A DNA stretch of 64,000 nucleotides from Nitrospirota bacterium. GTDB lineage: Bacteria; Nitrospirota; Nitrospiria; Nitrospirales; Nitrospiraceae. A model generated the notes under the pieces. It was not told the origin of the DNA. It was given only the letters and a program-made list of their open reading frames with translations, and searched no databases. The stretch spans positions 1-64,000 of the forward strand of contig JACAFD010000068.1 of assembly GCA_013388555.1 (NCBI GenBank). Reading direction: 5' to 3'. Numbering within the stretch: the stretch's first letter is position 1; each line of letters starts with the position of its first letter. A program made the position numbers and the translations under genes. Below, piece after piece: positions 53,029 to 61,974 of this stretch.

Positions 53029-55494
53029 CTATTGCCAAGCCTGTGTGAGCGCGCCTCTGCCGTCCTGCCAGTGCGGGGTCCAGGCGAGGGCAACGAGTTT
53101 CACAGCGATGTTGGCTTTGGCAGGTTTGATGGCAATCGATTCGAGCTGTTCGCTCAATGGATCAGTCGCAGCGGCCAGTGTATCGCTTTCAGATTTGAAC
53201 TGAGATTCGAGGTCTGCCAGCTGCTGCTGAAGCGCCGCGACGTTCTCTTCGGCTTGGCCGACATCCTTCGACTCTTTCATGACTCGCCCCGCGCTGCGAA
53301 CCGCGGTGGTGGCTCGACCGATATTGGCTGCGCTGATTGTTTTGCGGCCTAAGAATGCACCGAGGATCGACGCCCCGACTGAAATCGCTGCCTGAACCTG
53401 GCTGGAGCGGGCCTCATTCTGCTGCCGTGCCTTCATCTGCTCGGCGCGCCTAATGCGATCTTGAAGCGTCGTGATCTTTGTCGCGTATTTTTGTCGGAGC
53501 AACTCCGCTCCCTTGTCTCGCTGCTCACGGCCAGATTGTTGGAGTCTCACGCGGAAGTCCCGTTCCGACTCTCCCGGCTTGGAGACCTCTTTCGTGCTCG
53601 GGCTCTTGAACACATCTACTTTCTGCGTGCGGAAGAGCCAGCCGCCGAAATCCTTGTTCCAATCGGTATAACTCTTCGACTTCCCGGCACCGGCGTGGAG
53701 CGGAAGGAACCGGGCATCGCCCTCAGGCGCCTGTTCCAGATCCGCCACGGCGAGATCCGCTACGGCTGCATGATCCCAATCGACCGCCACCGCGCCGTCG
53801 GTAAAGGGCACAAGCACCGTGATGTCTTGCGTCGTATCGATACCACTCTTCGCATCGGAGAAGCGGACCTGAGAGGATCCCAACAGCATCGGCCTATACA
53901 TGAGTTCACTGCCCTCTGGCTTGGAACCGCGCAGCGGCACAAAGTGCTGCGGCACATCTGGAGGCAACATCGGGCGGGATGTCGGCGGAGCAGATGGTGT
54001 GATTCCTGTCGTTTCACGTTTCACGCCTAACGTGTCACGTCTTCTCGGGTCCATGAGCACCTTGATCTGCGTTCTCGTAAGGGGGCCGCGCAGGTAGGAC
54101 AGGCACCAGCGGGTTTCGAACACGACCGGCCCGTCTTCGTGCACATTGTTCATCAGAAACACTCTGGCGCCAAGCCCTGCCAGAGTCTGTTCCATTCGTC
54201 CCTTATCGAACGTCTTCCCGGCGCTGGAGGAGGCCCCTTCCAATCCTTCAAGCACCCGCGCCTTGTCGCGCTCGGTCTGCAGCCGGCCGATGAACCAGGT
54301 GCCGGTGTTTGCGAGTCCCTTGTAATCGAGATCGACCGGATTCTGTGTGGCCAGCACGACACCGAGTCCAAAGGCTCGGGCCTGTTTGAGCAGTGTCATG
54401 AGCGGCAATTTGGATGGCGGATTGGCCACCGGAGGGAAGTAACCGAAGATCTCATCCATATAGAGGAGGGCCCGCAGGCTTGTTGTCCCTGATTGTGCCC
54501 TCATCCAACCAACCATCTGGCTCAACAGCAGGGTCACGAAAAACATGCGTTCGGCGTCGTTTAGATGTGCGATGGAAAAGATTGCCAGGCGGGGTTTGCC
54601 GACCGATGTATAGAGCAACTGCTGGATGTCCAGCGCCTCGCCTTCCAGCCAGGCTTGGAATCCTGGTGCTGCGAGCAGATTGTTCAATTTCATCGCCAGC
54701 GCAAATCGGTCTTTCGACGGAAAGAACGAATCGACATCCATGACGCCGATCTTAGAAACCGGCGGTGATTGGATGGCTTGAATGAGCGTGGCGAGGTCGA
54801 GATCTTCCTCTTTCATCCACGTGTGATTGAGAATCGTCGAAAGCAGGATATGCTCGCGGCTTTGGATCGGATCGGCTTCGATCCCAAGCAGACCGAGCAG
54901 GCTGGTCACAGTCGTGCTAATGCGTTCGCGGAGAAGCTCTCCGTCCTCGCGTACATCAGTAGACGGCGCGGCAAATGATTTTAAAATGGAGACGGGTAAA
55001 CCGGCGTTGCTGCCCGGCGTATAAATGGCGACCTCGGCTGCGTCACGCAACCGCTGAATCCGCGCGCCGTCCTGCTGCCAGCTTCCTAATCCCTTCGCCC
55101 ACAGTTCAGCCTGTGCCTTGGCATAGTCGGCTGGCGACAGTCCATTCTTTCGCGCATCATCTTCATTGATCCAGGGATAAAAATCCTCGCCCTTCAGACT
55201 TGGAAAAGTCAGCATCAAATTGCCGAGGTCACCCTTGGGGTCGATAATGATGGCAGGAATGTTATCGATCGCCGCTTCTTCAAGAAGCGAGAGGCACAGA
55301 CCGGTCTTGCCGCTTCCGGTCATGCCGACGCAGACCGCATGGGTCACTAAATCTTTCGAATCGTACAGCAGCCAGCCCGGCTTCGGCTGCTTGGCCGCCA
55401 GGTCATAGGGTCGTCCCAGATAAAAGACGCCGAGCTTTTCAAAGTCCTGCGTGACCGGCTGCGCTTGTGCTGCTGGCTTCTTCACCTTAGCCAT
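53029..55494 (-). CDS. HerA/FtsK-like DUF87-type ATPase
   Basis: 821 aa. Walker A CVGMTGSGKTGLCLSLLEEA (about 55-75), IIIDPKGDLGNLML, Walker B LRALLYMDEIFGYFPPV, then VVLATQNPVDLDYKGLANTGTWFIGRLQTERDKARV, all typical of DUF87/HerA-like hexameric ATPases (the DUF853-like group). After about residue 650 there are long coiled coils (REQRDKGAELLRQKYATKITTLQDRIRRAEQ, NVAALQQQLADLESQF). No NurA partner adjacent. Residues RDTLGVKRETTG near 490 are encoded by a family B word repeat inserted in frame (54008-54040). May act on DNA ends or in defence; not determined. Confidence 0.8.
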   Translation of the reverse strand: MAKVKKPAAQAQPVTQDFEKLGVFYLGRPYDLAAKQPKPGWLLYDSKDLVTHAVCVGMTGSGKTGLCLSLLEEAAIDNIPAIIIDPKGDLGNLMLTFPSLKGEDFYPWINEDDARKNGLSPADYAKAQAELWAKGLGSWQQDGARIQRLRDAAEVAIYTPGSNAGLPVSILKSFAAPSTDVREDGELLRERISTTVTSLLGLLGIEADPIQSREHILLSTILNHTWMKEEDLDLATLIQAIQSPPVSKIGVMDVDSFFPSKDRFALAMKLNNLLAAPGFQAWLEGEALDIQQLLYTSVGKPRLAIFSIAHLNDAERMFFVTLLLSQMVGWMRAQSGTTSLRALLYMDEIFGYFPPVANPPSKLPLMTLLKQARAFGLGVVLATQNPVDLDYKGLANTGTWFIGRLQTERDKARVLEGLEGASSSAGKTFDKGRMEQTLAGLGARVFLMNNVHEDGPVVFETRWCLSYLRGPLTRTQIKVLMDPRRRDTLGVKRETTGITPSAPPTSRPMLPPDVPQHFVPLRGSKPEGSELMYRPMLLGSSQVRFSDAKSGIDTTQDITVLVPFTDGAVAVDWDHAAVADLAVADLEQAPEGDARFLPLHAGAGKSKSYTDWNKDFGGWLFRTQKVDVFKSPSTKEVSKPGESERDFRVRLQQSGREQRDKGAELLRQKYATKITTLQDRIRRAEQMKARQQNEARSSQVQAAISVGASILGAFLGRKTISAANIGRATTAVRSAGRVMKESKDVGQAEENVAALQQQLADLESQFKSESDTLAAATDPLSEQLESIAIKPAKANIAVKLVALAWTPHWQDGRGALTQAWQ
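54008..54040. repeat. Family B word repeat arm inside the HerA-like gene
   Basis: On the coding strand: ACGTGAC ACGTTAG GCGTGAA ACGTGAA ACGACAG, five heptads in exact register. The length change is in frame and the reading frame stays open. It lies between the ATPase core and a variable linker. Confidence 0.8.
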
Positions 55495-55517
55495 GGCTGT
55501 GCTCCCTGGGATAGTTG

Positions 55518-55590
55518 GTCAATAGTCACTGGTCATTGGACGATGAGTGGAGCTTGTCTTTCTCTCATCCATCGACCATTGACCGATGAC
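55518..55590. repeat. Word hairpin family A upstream of the HerA-like gene
   Basis: Left arm GTCAATA GTCACTG GTCATTG GACGATG; right arm CGACCAT TGACCGA TGACTTT. Lies between the HerA-like ATPase start and the DUF486 remnant. Confidence 0.8.
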
Positions 55591-55602
55591 TTTGTGGTCA
55601 TT

Positions 55603-55790
55603 TCACCACTCTTTGAAGATTACGAAGACCGCCCCGACCATCATGGCAAGACCCGCAATATAATTCCATTTTAGTTCTTCCTTCAGGTAGACCACCGAAA
55701 AGACGCACAACACGACAAGGGTAATCACTTCCCGGATGGTTTTCAATTGCGCAGCGCTGAACTGGTAGTGTCCGATGCGATTCGCCGGCT
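55603..55790 (-). pseudogene. C-terminal remnant of a DUF486-family (DMT-like) membrane protein
   Basis: Minus-strand translation gives PANRIGHYQFSAAQLKTI... followed by two hydrophobic helices (VITLVVLCVFSVVYL, IAGLAMMVGAVFVIF) and the end KEW. This is the second half of DUF486 proteins (normally about 110 aa). Upstream of PANRIG the similarity stops where the actP-side sequence begins; no N-terminal half was found on the far side of actP-DUF485. Confidence 0.7.
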
Positions 55791-55839
55791 TCGATGAGCC
55801 GATCGAGCAGTCCGCGATTCGCCTGTCGCCGTGCCCGGT

Positions 55840-57579
55840 TCAGTGCCCGGATGCGGTCGTGGCGCCGATGCCGGTCTCCGACCTCACTTGTTGGGCCAGA
55901 AAGCCGCCACGGTCCTTTGCCGCCTGGCTGCTTCGGTCAAGGATCGAGAACAACCAGATGCCTACGACACCGATCGTCATCGAGAACAGCGCCGGCGAGG
56001 TATACGGGAACAACGCGCTGCCTTTCGGATAGCCCAAGGTGGCTTCCCACACCGACGGCGACACGATCGTGAGCAGCACCGACGAAATCAATCCGAGAAA
56101 ACCGCCGATGACAGCGCCGCGGGTCGTGCAGTCTTTCCACAACACTGACATGAACAACACCGGGAAGTTGGCCGATGCCGCGATCGCGAATGCCAGGGAC
56201 ACCATGAACGCAATATTCTCTTTCTCGAACACGATACCCAGCAACACAGCCAGGATTCCCAGCGCCACCGTGGTCATCCGCGAAATCCGCAACTCGGAAG
56301 GGCTGTCGGCCTTGCCGCCTTTGATAGCCGTCGCGTACAGGTCGTGCGACACTGCTGACGCACCCGACAGCGTAAGACCTGCAACGACCGCCAGGATGGT
56401 AGCGAATGCCACGGCCGAGATGAAGCCGAGAAACACATTGCCACCCATCGCGTTGGCCAGGTGCACCGCCGCCATGTTGCTGCCGCCCTTGAGCGCGCCG
56501 TTGGCATCGAGGAACTCCGGGTTGGTCAGCACGAAGGTGATTGCGCCGAAACCGATGATGAAGGTCAGCAGGTAGAAATAGCCGATCCATCCGGTCGCCC
56601 ACATCACCGACTTGCGTGCTTCCTTGGCGCTCGGTACCGTGAAAAAGCGCATCAGGATGTGCGGCAGGCCGGCCGTGCCGAACATCAGCGCCATGCCGAA
56701 CGAGATCGCCGAGATCGGGTCCTTGACGAAGTTGCCAGGCCCCATGATCGACTGACCGGCAGCCGCCGCTTCCGCCGATGTCTTGCCCGCGGCTATGGCC
56801 AGGCCGGATTTGATCTCGACCGCTTGGGCAAACATCGCCTCCAGGCTGAAGCCGAAATTCAGCAGCACCATGAAAGCCATGAAGGTTGCACCGCCCAGCA
56901 GCATGCAGGCCTTGATGATCTGCACCCAGGTGGTTGCTGTCATGCCGCCGAACAACACGTAGACCATCATCAGCGCGCCGACGATGACAACCGCCATCCA
57001 GTATTCGAGACCGAACAGGAGCTTGATCAACTGGCCGGCGCCAACCATCTGTGCGATCAGGTAGAACGCCACCACCACCAGCGTGCCCGAGGCCGCGAAG
57101 ATGCGGATCGGCGCCTGCTTGAAGCGGAAGGCGGCGACATCGGCGAAGGTGAACTTGCCGAGGTTGCGCAGGCGCTCGGCCATCAGGAACGTGAGTACCG
57201 GCCAGCCGACCAAAAAGCCGATCGAGTAGATGAGGCCGTCGTAGCCACTGGCCATCACCGCTGCCGAAATACCCAGGAACGATGCCGCAGACATGAAGTC
57301 ACCGGCAATCGCCAGACCGTTCTGGAAGCCCGTAATGCCCCCACCTGCTGTATAAAACACAGCCGCCGACTTGGTTCGAGCCGCTGCCCATTTCGTGATA
57401 AACAGCGTGAGCAATACAAACACACCGAACATGCAGATCGCCGTCCAATTGATCGCCTGCTTCTGTGCCTGGCCCACATCCGGGCCGGCGGCATACACCG
57501 GTGCAGCAACAATAAACAGCGCAGCCACGGTCAGTCCGGAACGCACTGCGTCGGGATACGTGCGATGCAAGCTGATCAT
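55840..57579 (-). CDS. actP: Cation/acetate symporter ActP
   Basis: 579 aa from ATG 57579; the frame is open further upstream but overlaps the DUF485 gene. Solute:sodium symporter family: [113 protein letters not shown]. The C-terminal [10 protein letters not shown] resembles proteobacterial ActP. Start overlaps the DUF485 stop (ATGA). Imports acetate or related short monocarboxylates. Probably acquired by transfer, given its position against a truncated gene. Confidence 0.93.
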   Translation of the reverse strand: MISLHRTYPDAVRSGLTVAALFIVAAPVYAAGPDVGQAQKQAINWTAICMFGVFVLLTLFITKWAAARTKSAAVFYTAGGGITGFQNGLAIAGDFMSAASFLGISAAVMASGYDGLIYSIGFLVGWPVLTFLMAERLRNLGKFTFADVAAFRFKQAPIRIFAASGTLVVVAFYLIAQMVGAGQLIKLLFGLEYWMAVVIVGALMMVYVLFGGMTATTWVQIIKACMLLGGATFMAFMVLLNFGFSLEAMFAQAVEIKSGLAIAAGKTSAEAAAAGQSIMGPGNFVKDPISAISFGMALMFGTAGLPHILMRFFTVPSAKEARKSVMWATGWIGYFYLLTFIIGFGAITFVLTNPEFLDANGALKGGSNMAAVHLANAMGGNVFLGFISAVAFATILAVVAGLTLSGASAVSHDLYATAIKGGKADSPSELRISRMTTVALGILAVLLGIVFEKENIAFMVSLAFAIAASANFPVLFMSVLWKDCTTRGAVIGGFLGLISSVLLTIVSPSVWEATLGYPKGSALFPYTSPALFSMTIGVVGIWLFSILDRSSQAAKDRGGFLAQQVRSETGIGATTASGH

Positions 57580-57884
57580 TTCAGCAACTCTTTGGCAATG
57601 GCGTCGGACAACGCATCGAACTCGCGGTTCGCGCGATTCACGTAGTAAGCGGTGATCACGATCGTGAACACAATGACGCCAAAGCCGATCGGAATGCCCA
57701 TGGTCATCACGCCGGCGCCAAGTTTCTGTGACAGAAAGCTCTTGTTGAACGCCACCAGCAGAATGAAGCCGTAGTAGGCGATCATCATCACCAGGGTCAG
57801 CCACCAGCCGAAGCGGGTTCGCTTGGTTTTTAAAGCTTTATAGTTCGGATTGTTCGCAATTCGCGTGACTAACTCAGCATCCAC
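57576..57884 (-). CDS. yjcH: DUF485 membrane protein (YjcH-like, ActP partner)
   Basis: 102 aa, two TM helices; DUF485 pattern [35 protein letters not shown] and [28 protein letters not shown]. Always paired with actP in acetate uptake loci; overlaps actP by 4 bp. Confidence 0.92.
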   Translation of the reverse strand: MDAELVTRIANNPNYKALKTKRTRFGWWLTLVMMIAYYGFILLVAFNKSFLSQKLGAGVMTMGIPIGFGVIVFTIVITAYYVNRANREFDALSDAIAKELLK

Positions 57885-58021
57885 AGCGCTTCTCCGAAGT
57901 CATTCCTGTAATGCCGATCCGACCCTGCAAAGATGTTTGCGTCGCCAGCTGCGTCACACCCATGCCGGGAGCGACCTGCATACGGACTCCCGGCGAACGC
58001 TATTGCGTGATCAGCGGCGAG

Positions 58022-58481
58022 GCACCCACGACGGCATTGTCACGTTAACGTAGCTGTCTTGCAATAATCCGATGATTTCTATGCACCGCTACCCCCGCCA
58101 TCGGTTTCCCATCGTCGTGATCAGTCACAACTTTCCCTTCTTCTCTCAACGGGGAGGAACGGAATATACGTCTTTTCGGGTGGCGCTGATCCGGGGAGCC
58201 AGACCGCTTGGGATTTCGTCATTTTTAAAGGGTGGCCCGATGAGTCTCCGACTGCGCGCGGCGTTCTCACCCGCCCACCCACTGGCACGCCGAGACGTGC
58301 CATGAGCCCGGGCGAGGGCCTTCCCAGGGCGCGCGTTGCGCGAGCAAAGGGACTAACGGGCTACCCCTTCTTTTCCTACACCGGGCGGGGTGCGAGGACG
58401 AGCGGTGAGCAACGACAGGAACCACACCGCTGCATTCCTGATGGGGAGCAGGCACCTTTCAGCGGAATCCAATTGCGAACA
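58022..58481. other. Gene-poor interval between the actP unit and uvrA
   Basis: About 460 bp with no supported gene. A minus-strand stretch near 58130-58220 reads MTKSQAVWLPGSAPPEKTYIPF, faintly like the DNA-binding part of VapB-type antitoxins (SQAV-LP...), but too short and degraded to call. Confidence 0.35.
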
Positions 58482-58529
58482 GGGACAGGCACCCTCCTCA
58501 GCCATGAGGCAACGGAGGGAGCCAGTCCC
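58482..58529. repeat. REP-like imperfect palindrome at the uvrA 3' end
   Basis: GGGACAGGCACCCTCC (58482-58497) pairs with GGAGGGAGCCAGTCCC (58514-58529), two mismatches; inside is CCTCA/TGAGG. The GGGACAGGCACC style is that of REP sequences linked to RAYT transposases. It starts right after the uvrA stop and could protect or end the transcript. Confidence 0.6.
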
Positions 58530-61037
58530 CTACACCCCGGCCTCTTTTAGCACTTGTCCCGTATACGATCGCTTCGACTTCGCAATCTCTTTCGGCGGCC
58601 CTTCCGTGACGATCTCTCCACCCCGATCGCCACCCTCAGGGCCGAGATCAATGATCCAATCGGCGTTCTTGATCACGTCGAGATTATGTTCAATTACCAC
58701 TACGGTGTTGCCGGCTTCAACGAGCCGATCCAGCACATCCAACAGCCGTTGCACATCGGCGAAATGAAGCCCGGTCGTCGGTTCATCCAAGATGTACATC
58801 GTGCGTCCGGTCGAACGTTTCGACAGTTCGCGCGAGAGTTTGACCCGCTGCGCCTCGCCCCCTGACAGTGTGGTCGCGGACTGGCCGAGCTTCACATAGT
58901 GCAGTCCGACGTCGTGCAGGGTGTCAAGTTTCCGCTTGATGAAGGGGATATGTTCAAAAAACTCCACGGCATCGTCGACCGTCATATTCAACACGTCGGC
59001 GATGCTCTTGCCCTTATGGTGAATCTCCATCGTCTCGCGGTTGTACCGCTGGCCCTTGCAGACCTCGCAGGTCACGTAGACATCGGGCAGAAAATGCATC
59101 TCGATCTTGATCAACCCGTCCCCCTGGCAGGCCTCACAGCGGCCGCCCTTCACATTGAAACTATAGCGGCCGGGCTTGTACCCCCGCACGCGGGACTCGG
59201 GTAGATTCGAATAGAGATCCCGGATGAAACCGAACAGGCCGGTATAGGTTGCCGGATTCGAGCGCGGAGTCCGGCCGATCGGGGACTGATCAATGTCAAT
59301 CACTTTGTCCAGCGCGTCGGCGCCCAACAGCTGCTTGCAGCCGTCGATCTTGGGTTTTTTGTGATAGAGCAACTGCGAGAGAGAATGGAACAGTACTTCA
59401 AGCACCAGCGTGCTCTTTCCTGACCCGGACACGCCAGTGACACAGGTGAGCAGACCGAGGGGAATCTTGGCGGTCATTCCCTTGAGATTGTGTTTTGTGG
59501 CCCCCACGATGGACAACAGCCCCTTGGCTTTGCGCTGACGGCGGGGCAAGCTCACCATCTGCGTGCCACGGAGATACTGGCCTGTCAGCGAATCAAGATT
59601 ACCCATGACGTCAGTCGGCGTGCCCTGGGCGATGACCTGGCCACCCTGCGTACCGGCCCCCGGTCCCATATCCAGCAGATGGTCCGCCGCCATCATGGTT
59701 TCCGCATCATGCTCGACCACCACCACCGTGTTTCCCAGGTCCCGCAGGCGAAGCAGGGTCTGAAGCAACCGCCGATTATCCCGTTGATGGAGACCGATAG
59801 ACGGTTCGTCGAGAATGTAGAGCACGCCGACCAGGCCGGAACCGATTTGCGTGGCAAGCCTGATGCGCTGGCCCTCTCCACCGGACAATGTAGCGGCTGC
59901 CCGATCCAAGGTCAGATAATCCAGGCCGACATTGACCAGGAACCCGAGCCGTTCGCGAATTTCTTTCAAAATCCGGTGGCCAATGAGCCGTTCGCGCTCG
60001 GTGAATGTTAGCGAATTGAAGAAGTCGGCAGCCGCTCGCACGGAGATATGTGTGACCTCCGCGATCGACTGCGTCGCAACCTTGACGGACAGGCTCTCAG
60101 GCCGCAGTCGGGCGCCATTGCAGACTCCACAGGTCTCTAGCAAGGTGAAATCTTCATCATCTGGACAGCCGGGCGTCATGGCGTAGCCGATGCCGTCGCA
60201 GGCCGGGCAGGCCCCATGGGGGCTGTTGAACGAAAACACGCGTGGCGTGATTTCAGGATAACTGACGCCGCAGCGGATGCAGGCGAGCTTCTCACTATAA
60301 AGCGACAGGCTCCCGTTGTCCGTCAACACGCCGACCAACCCACCGGCGAGTTTCAACGAGGTCTCCACCGAATCGGCCAACCGTTGCATCAGCGCATCAC
60401 CGGCCTTCATCACCAACCGATCAACGACGATCTCGATTGTGTGTTTCTTCTGTTTGTCGAGCGTGATGTCCTCGCCCAGATCGACGATCTTGCCGTCGAC
60501 GCGAGCACGGACATAACCAGCCCGGCGCATGTCGAGGAGTTCTTTTCGATACTCTCCCTTCCTGCTGCGGACGATCGGGGCCAATAGTTGGAATTTGCTC
60601 CCCTCCGGCAACAGGCCAATGGCGTCGACCATCTGCTGCACGGTCTGTGCGGTGATTTCTTCGCCGCACTGAAAGCAGGAGGGGCGTCCGACCCGGGCGA
60701 AGAGGAGACGGAGATAGTCGTAAATCTCCGTGACGGTTCCGACCGTAGACCGGGGGTTGTGGCTGGTGCTCTTCTGTTCGATGGAAATGGCCGGCGAGAG
60801 CCCTTCGATCGAATCGACGTCTGGCTTGCCCATCTGTTCGAGGAACTGGCGGGCGTATGCGGACAACGATTCGACATACCGCCGTTGCCCCTCGGCATAG
60901 ATCGTGTCGAAGGCCAGCGATGACTTGCCCGACCCGCTCAGCCCCGTGATCACGACGAGCTGGTCGCGCGGGATCGTGACGTCGATGTTCTTGAGGTTGT
61001 GCTCTCGGGCCCCTTTAATGACGATTGAGTTGTGCAT
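58530..61037 (-). CDS. uvrA: Excinuclease ABC subunit A, short form lacking the insertion domain
   Basis: 835 aa against the usual about 940. Walker A 1 (GLSGSGKSS, 32-40), UvrB-binding region (about 120-210, [20 protein letters not shown]), first zinc Cys pair CPAC (277-280), then after only 22 residues CGVC (303-306), two signature motifs [12 protein letters not shown] and [11 protein letters not shown], Walker A 2 (GVSGSGKST) and the C-terminal zinc module ([30 protein letters not shown]). In usual UvrA about 110-125 residues, the insertion domain, separate CPAC from CxxC. Otherwise intact DNA damage-recognition ATPase. Confidence 0.95.
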   Translation of the reverse strand: MHNSIVIKGAREHNLKNIDVTIPRDQLVVITGLSGSGKSSLAFDTIYAEGQRRYVESLSAYARQFLEQMGKPDVDSIEGLSPAISIEQKSTSHNPRSTVGTVTEIYDYLRLLFARVGRPSCFQCGEEITAQTVQQMVDAIGLLPEGSKFQLLAPIVRSRKGEYRKELLDMRRAGYVRARVDGKIVDLGEDITLDKQKKHTIEIVVDRLVMKAGDALMQRLADSVETSLKLAGGLVGVLTDNGSLSLYSEKLACIRCGVSYPEITPRVFSFNSPHGACPACDGIGYAMTPGCPDDEDFTLLETCGVCNGARLRPESLSVKVATQSIAEVTHISVRAAADFFNSLTFTERERLIGHRILKEIRERLGFLVNVGLDYLTLDRAAATLSGGEGQRIRLATQIGSGLVGVLYILDEPSIGLHQRDNRRLLQTLLRLRDLGNTVVVVEHDAETMMAADHLLDMGPGAGTQGGQVIAQGTPTDVMGNLDSLTGQYLRGTQMVSLPRRQRKAKGLLSIVGATKHNLKGMTAKIPLGLLTCVTGVSGSGKSTLVLEVLFHSLSQLLYHKKPKIDGCKQLLGADALDKVIDIDQSPIGRTPRSNPATYTGLFGFIRDLYSNLPESRVRGYKPGRYSFNVKGGRCEACQGDGLIKIEMHFLPDVYVTCEVCKGQRYNRETMEIHHKGKSIADVLNMTVDDAVEFFEHIPFIKRKLDTLHDVGLHYVKLGQSATTLSGGEAQRVKLSRELSKRSTGRTMYILDEPTTGLHFADVQRLLDVLDRLVEAGNTVVVIEHNLDVIKNADWIIDLGPEGGDRGGEIVTEGPPKEIAKSKRSYTGQVLKEAGV

Positions 61038-61108
61038 CAGGGGCGGGATTATAGCATGAGGCCTTCACTGTCTTGACAAACCCGGAAGGCGGGTGCTACC
61101 ACGCTCTG

Positions 61109-61891
61109 ATGGTGCATGTGGATACACCCCCCGTTCAGAAGGGTACCGACACTCCGGCGGCTCCGCTTGCCGTTTCGACTTGGTCCGGCAGAGCCCGCGA
61201 GGATGCCGTCCAGCGGATGTTTACGTCGATCGCTAGCGTCTACGACCTCAACAACACGCTCCTGAGTTTTGGATTACACTATCGGTGGAAGAAAATTACA
61301 GCCTCCTATGTGCCTGTTACAACAGAAGGTCGGGCACTCGACGTCGGCTCCGGCACAGCCGATCTTGCGCTCTTGATCGAACCGCGTATGGGAGCAAAGG
61401 GTCGCGTCATCGCCTCGGACCTGAACCACGCCATGCTCGTCGAGGGGCTCAAGAAAGTGACCGGGCGGGGCCTGGGGCAGAGGATTACCTGCCTTGAGGC
61501 CAATGCCGAGCATTTAGGGTTTCCCGATAGGACTTTCCATGCCGTGACCACGGGGTTTTGTATGAGGAACGTCGGCGATCTTAGGCAAGCGCTCTCTGAC
61601 ATTCACCGTATTCTGCAACCGGATGGACGTTTTGTGTGCCTGGAGTTTTCCCGACCGATCTTCGGGTGGCTGCGGGCGCTGTACGACTGGTACTCGTTCC
61701 GGCTTCTTCCCTGGATCGGCACGAAAGTGGCGCATGACACGACCGGCGTCTATGAATATCTCCCTGCCTCCATTCGAAACTTCCCGGATCAGGAAAGATT
61801 AAAGCAGATGCTCTTAGACGCAGGTTTTCGTCAGGTTACCTATCGCAACTTGAGCGGCGGGATCGTGGCGATCCATGTGGCAACAAAATAA
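61109..61891 (+). CDS. ubiE: UbiE/MenG-like quinone-biosynthesis methyltransferase
   Basis: About 260 aa from ATG 61109; a TTG at 61073 is less likely. UbiE/COQ5 family: VQRMFTSIASVYDLNNTLLSFGLHYRWKK, SAM loop ALDVGSGTADLALLI, VIASDLNHAMLVEG, NAEHLGFPDRTFHAVTTGFCMRNV, VCLEFSRP. C-methylates demethylmenaquinone or the benzoquinol precursor, giving the quinone used by the complex I encoded earlier in the window. Divergent from uvrA. Confidence 0.88.
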   Translation: MVHVDTPPVQKGTDTPAAPLAVSTWSGRAREDAVQRMFTSIASVYDLNNTLLSFGLHYRWKKITASYVPVTTEGRALDVGSGTADLALLIEPRMGAKGRVIASDLNHAMLVEGLKKVTGRGLGQRITCLEANAEHLGFPDRTFHAVTTGFCMRNVGDLRQALSDIHRILQPDGRFVCLEFSRPIFGWLRALYDWYSFRLLPWIGTKVAHDTTGVYEYLPASIRNFPDQERLKQMLLDAGFRQVTYRNLSGGIVAIHVATK

Positions 61892-61892
61892 C

Positions 61893-61966
61893 CGTGAGCG
61901 TTAGACGTGAAACGTAAGGCGACAGGAATGACCGATTCCACCCCTTACCCCTTACCCCTCACGAAG
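61893..61966. repeat. Word hairpin family B (7-base words) between ubiE and the radical SAM gene
   Basis: Left arm GCGTTAG ACGTGAA ACGTAAG GCGACAG; right arm CCCTTAC CCCTTAC CCCTCAC GAAG. Fills the junction and ends 9 bp before the next ATG. Confidence 0.8.
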
Positions 61967-61974
61967 TAACCATT

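Noticed and set aside
56461-57645. A 394-codon open frame on the + strand opposite actP
   Set aside because: Low-complexity His/Arg/Gln-rich translation with no family; it is the antisense of the clear SSS-family symporter.
58121-58303. Possible VapB-type antitoxin fragment (SQAVWLP)
   Set aside because: Similarity too short, no partner toxin, no start site.
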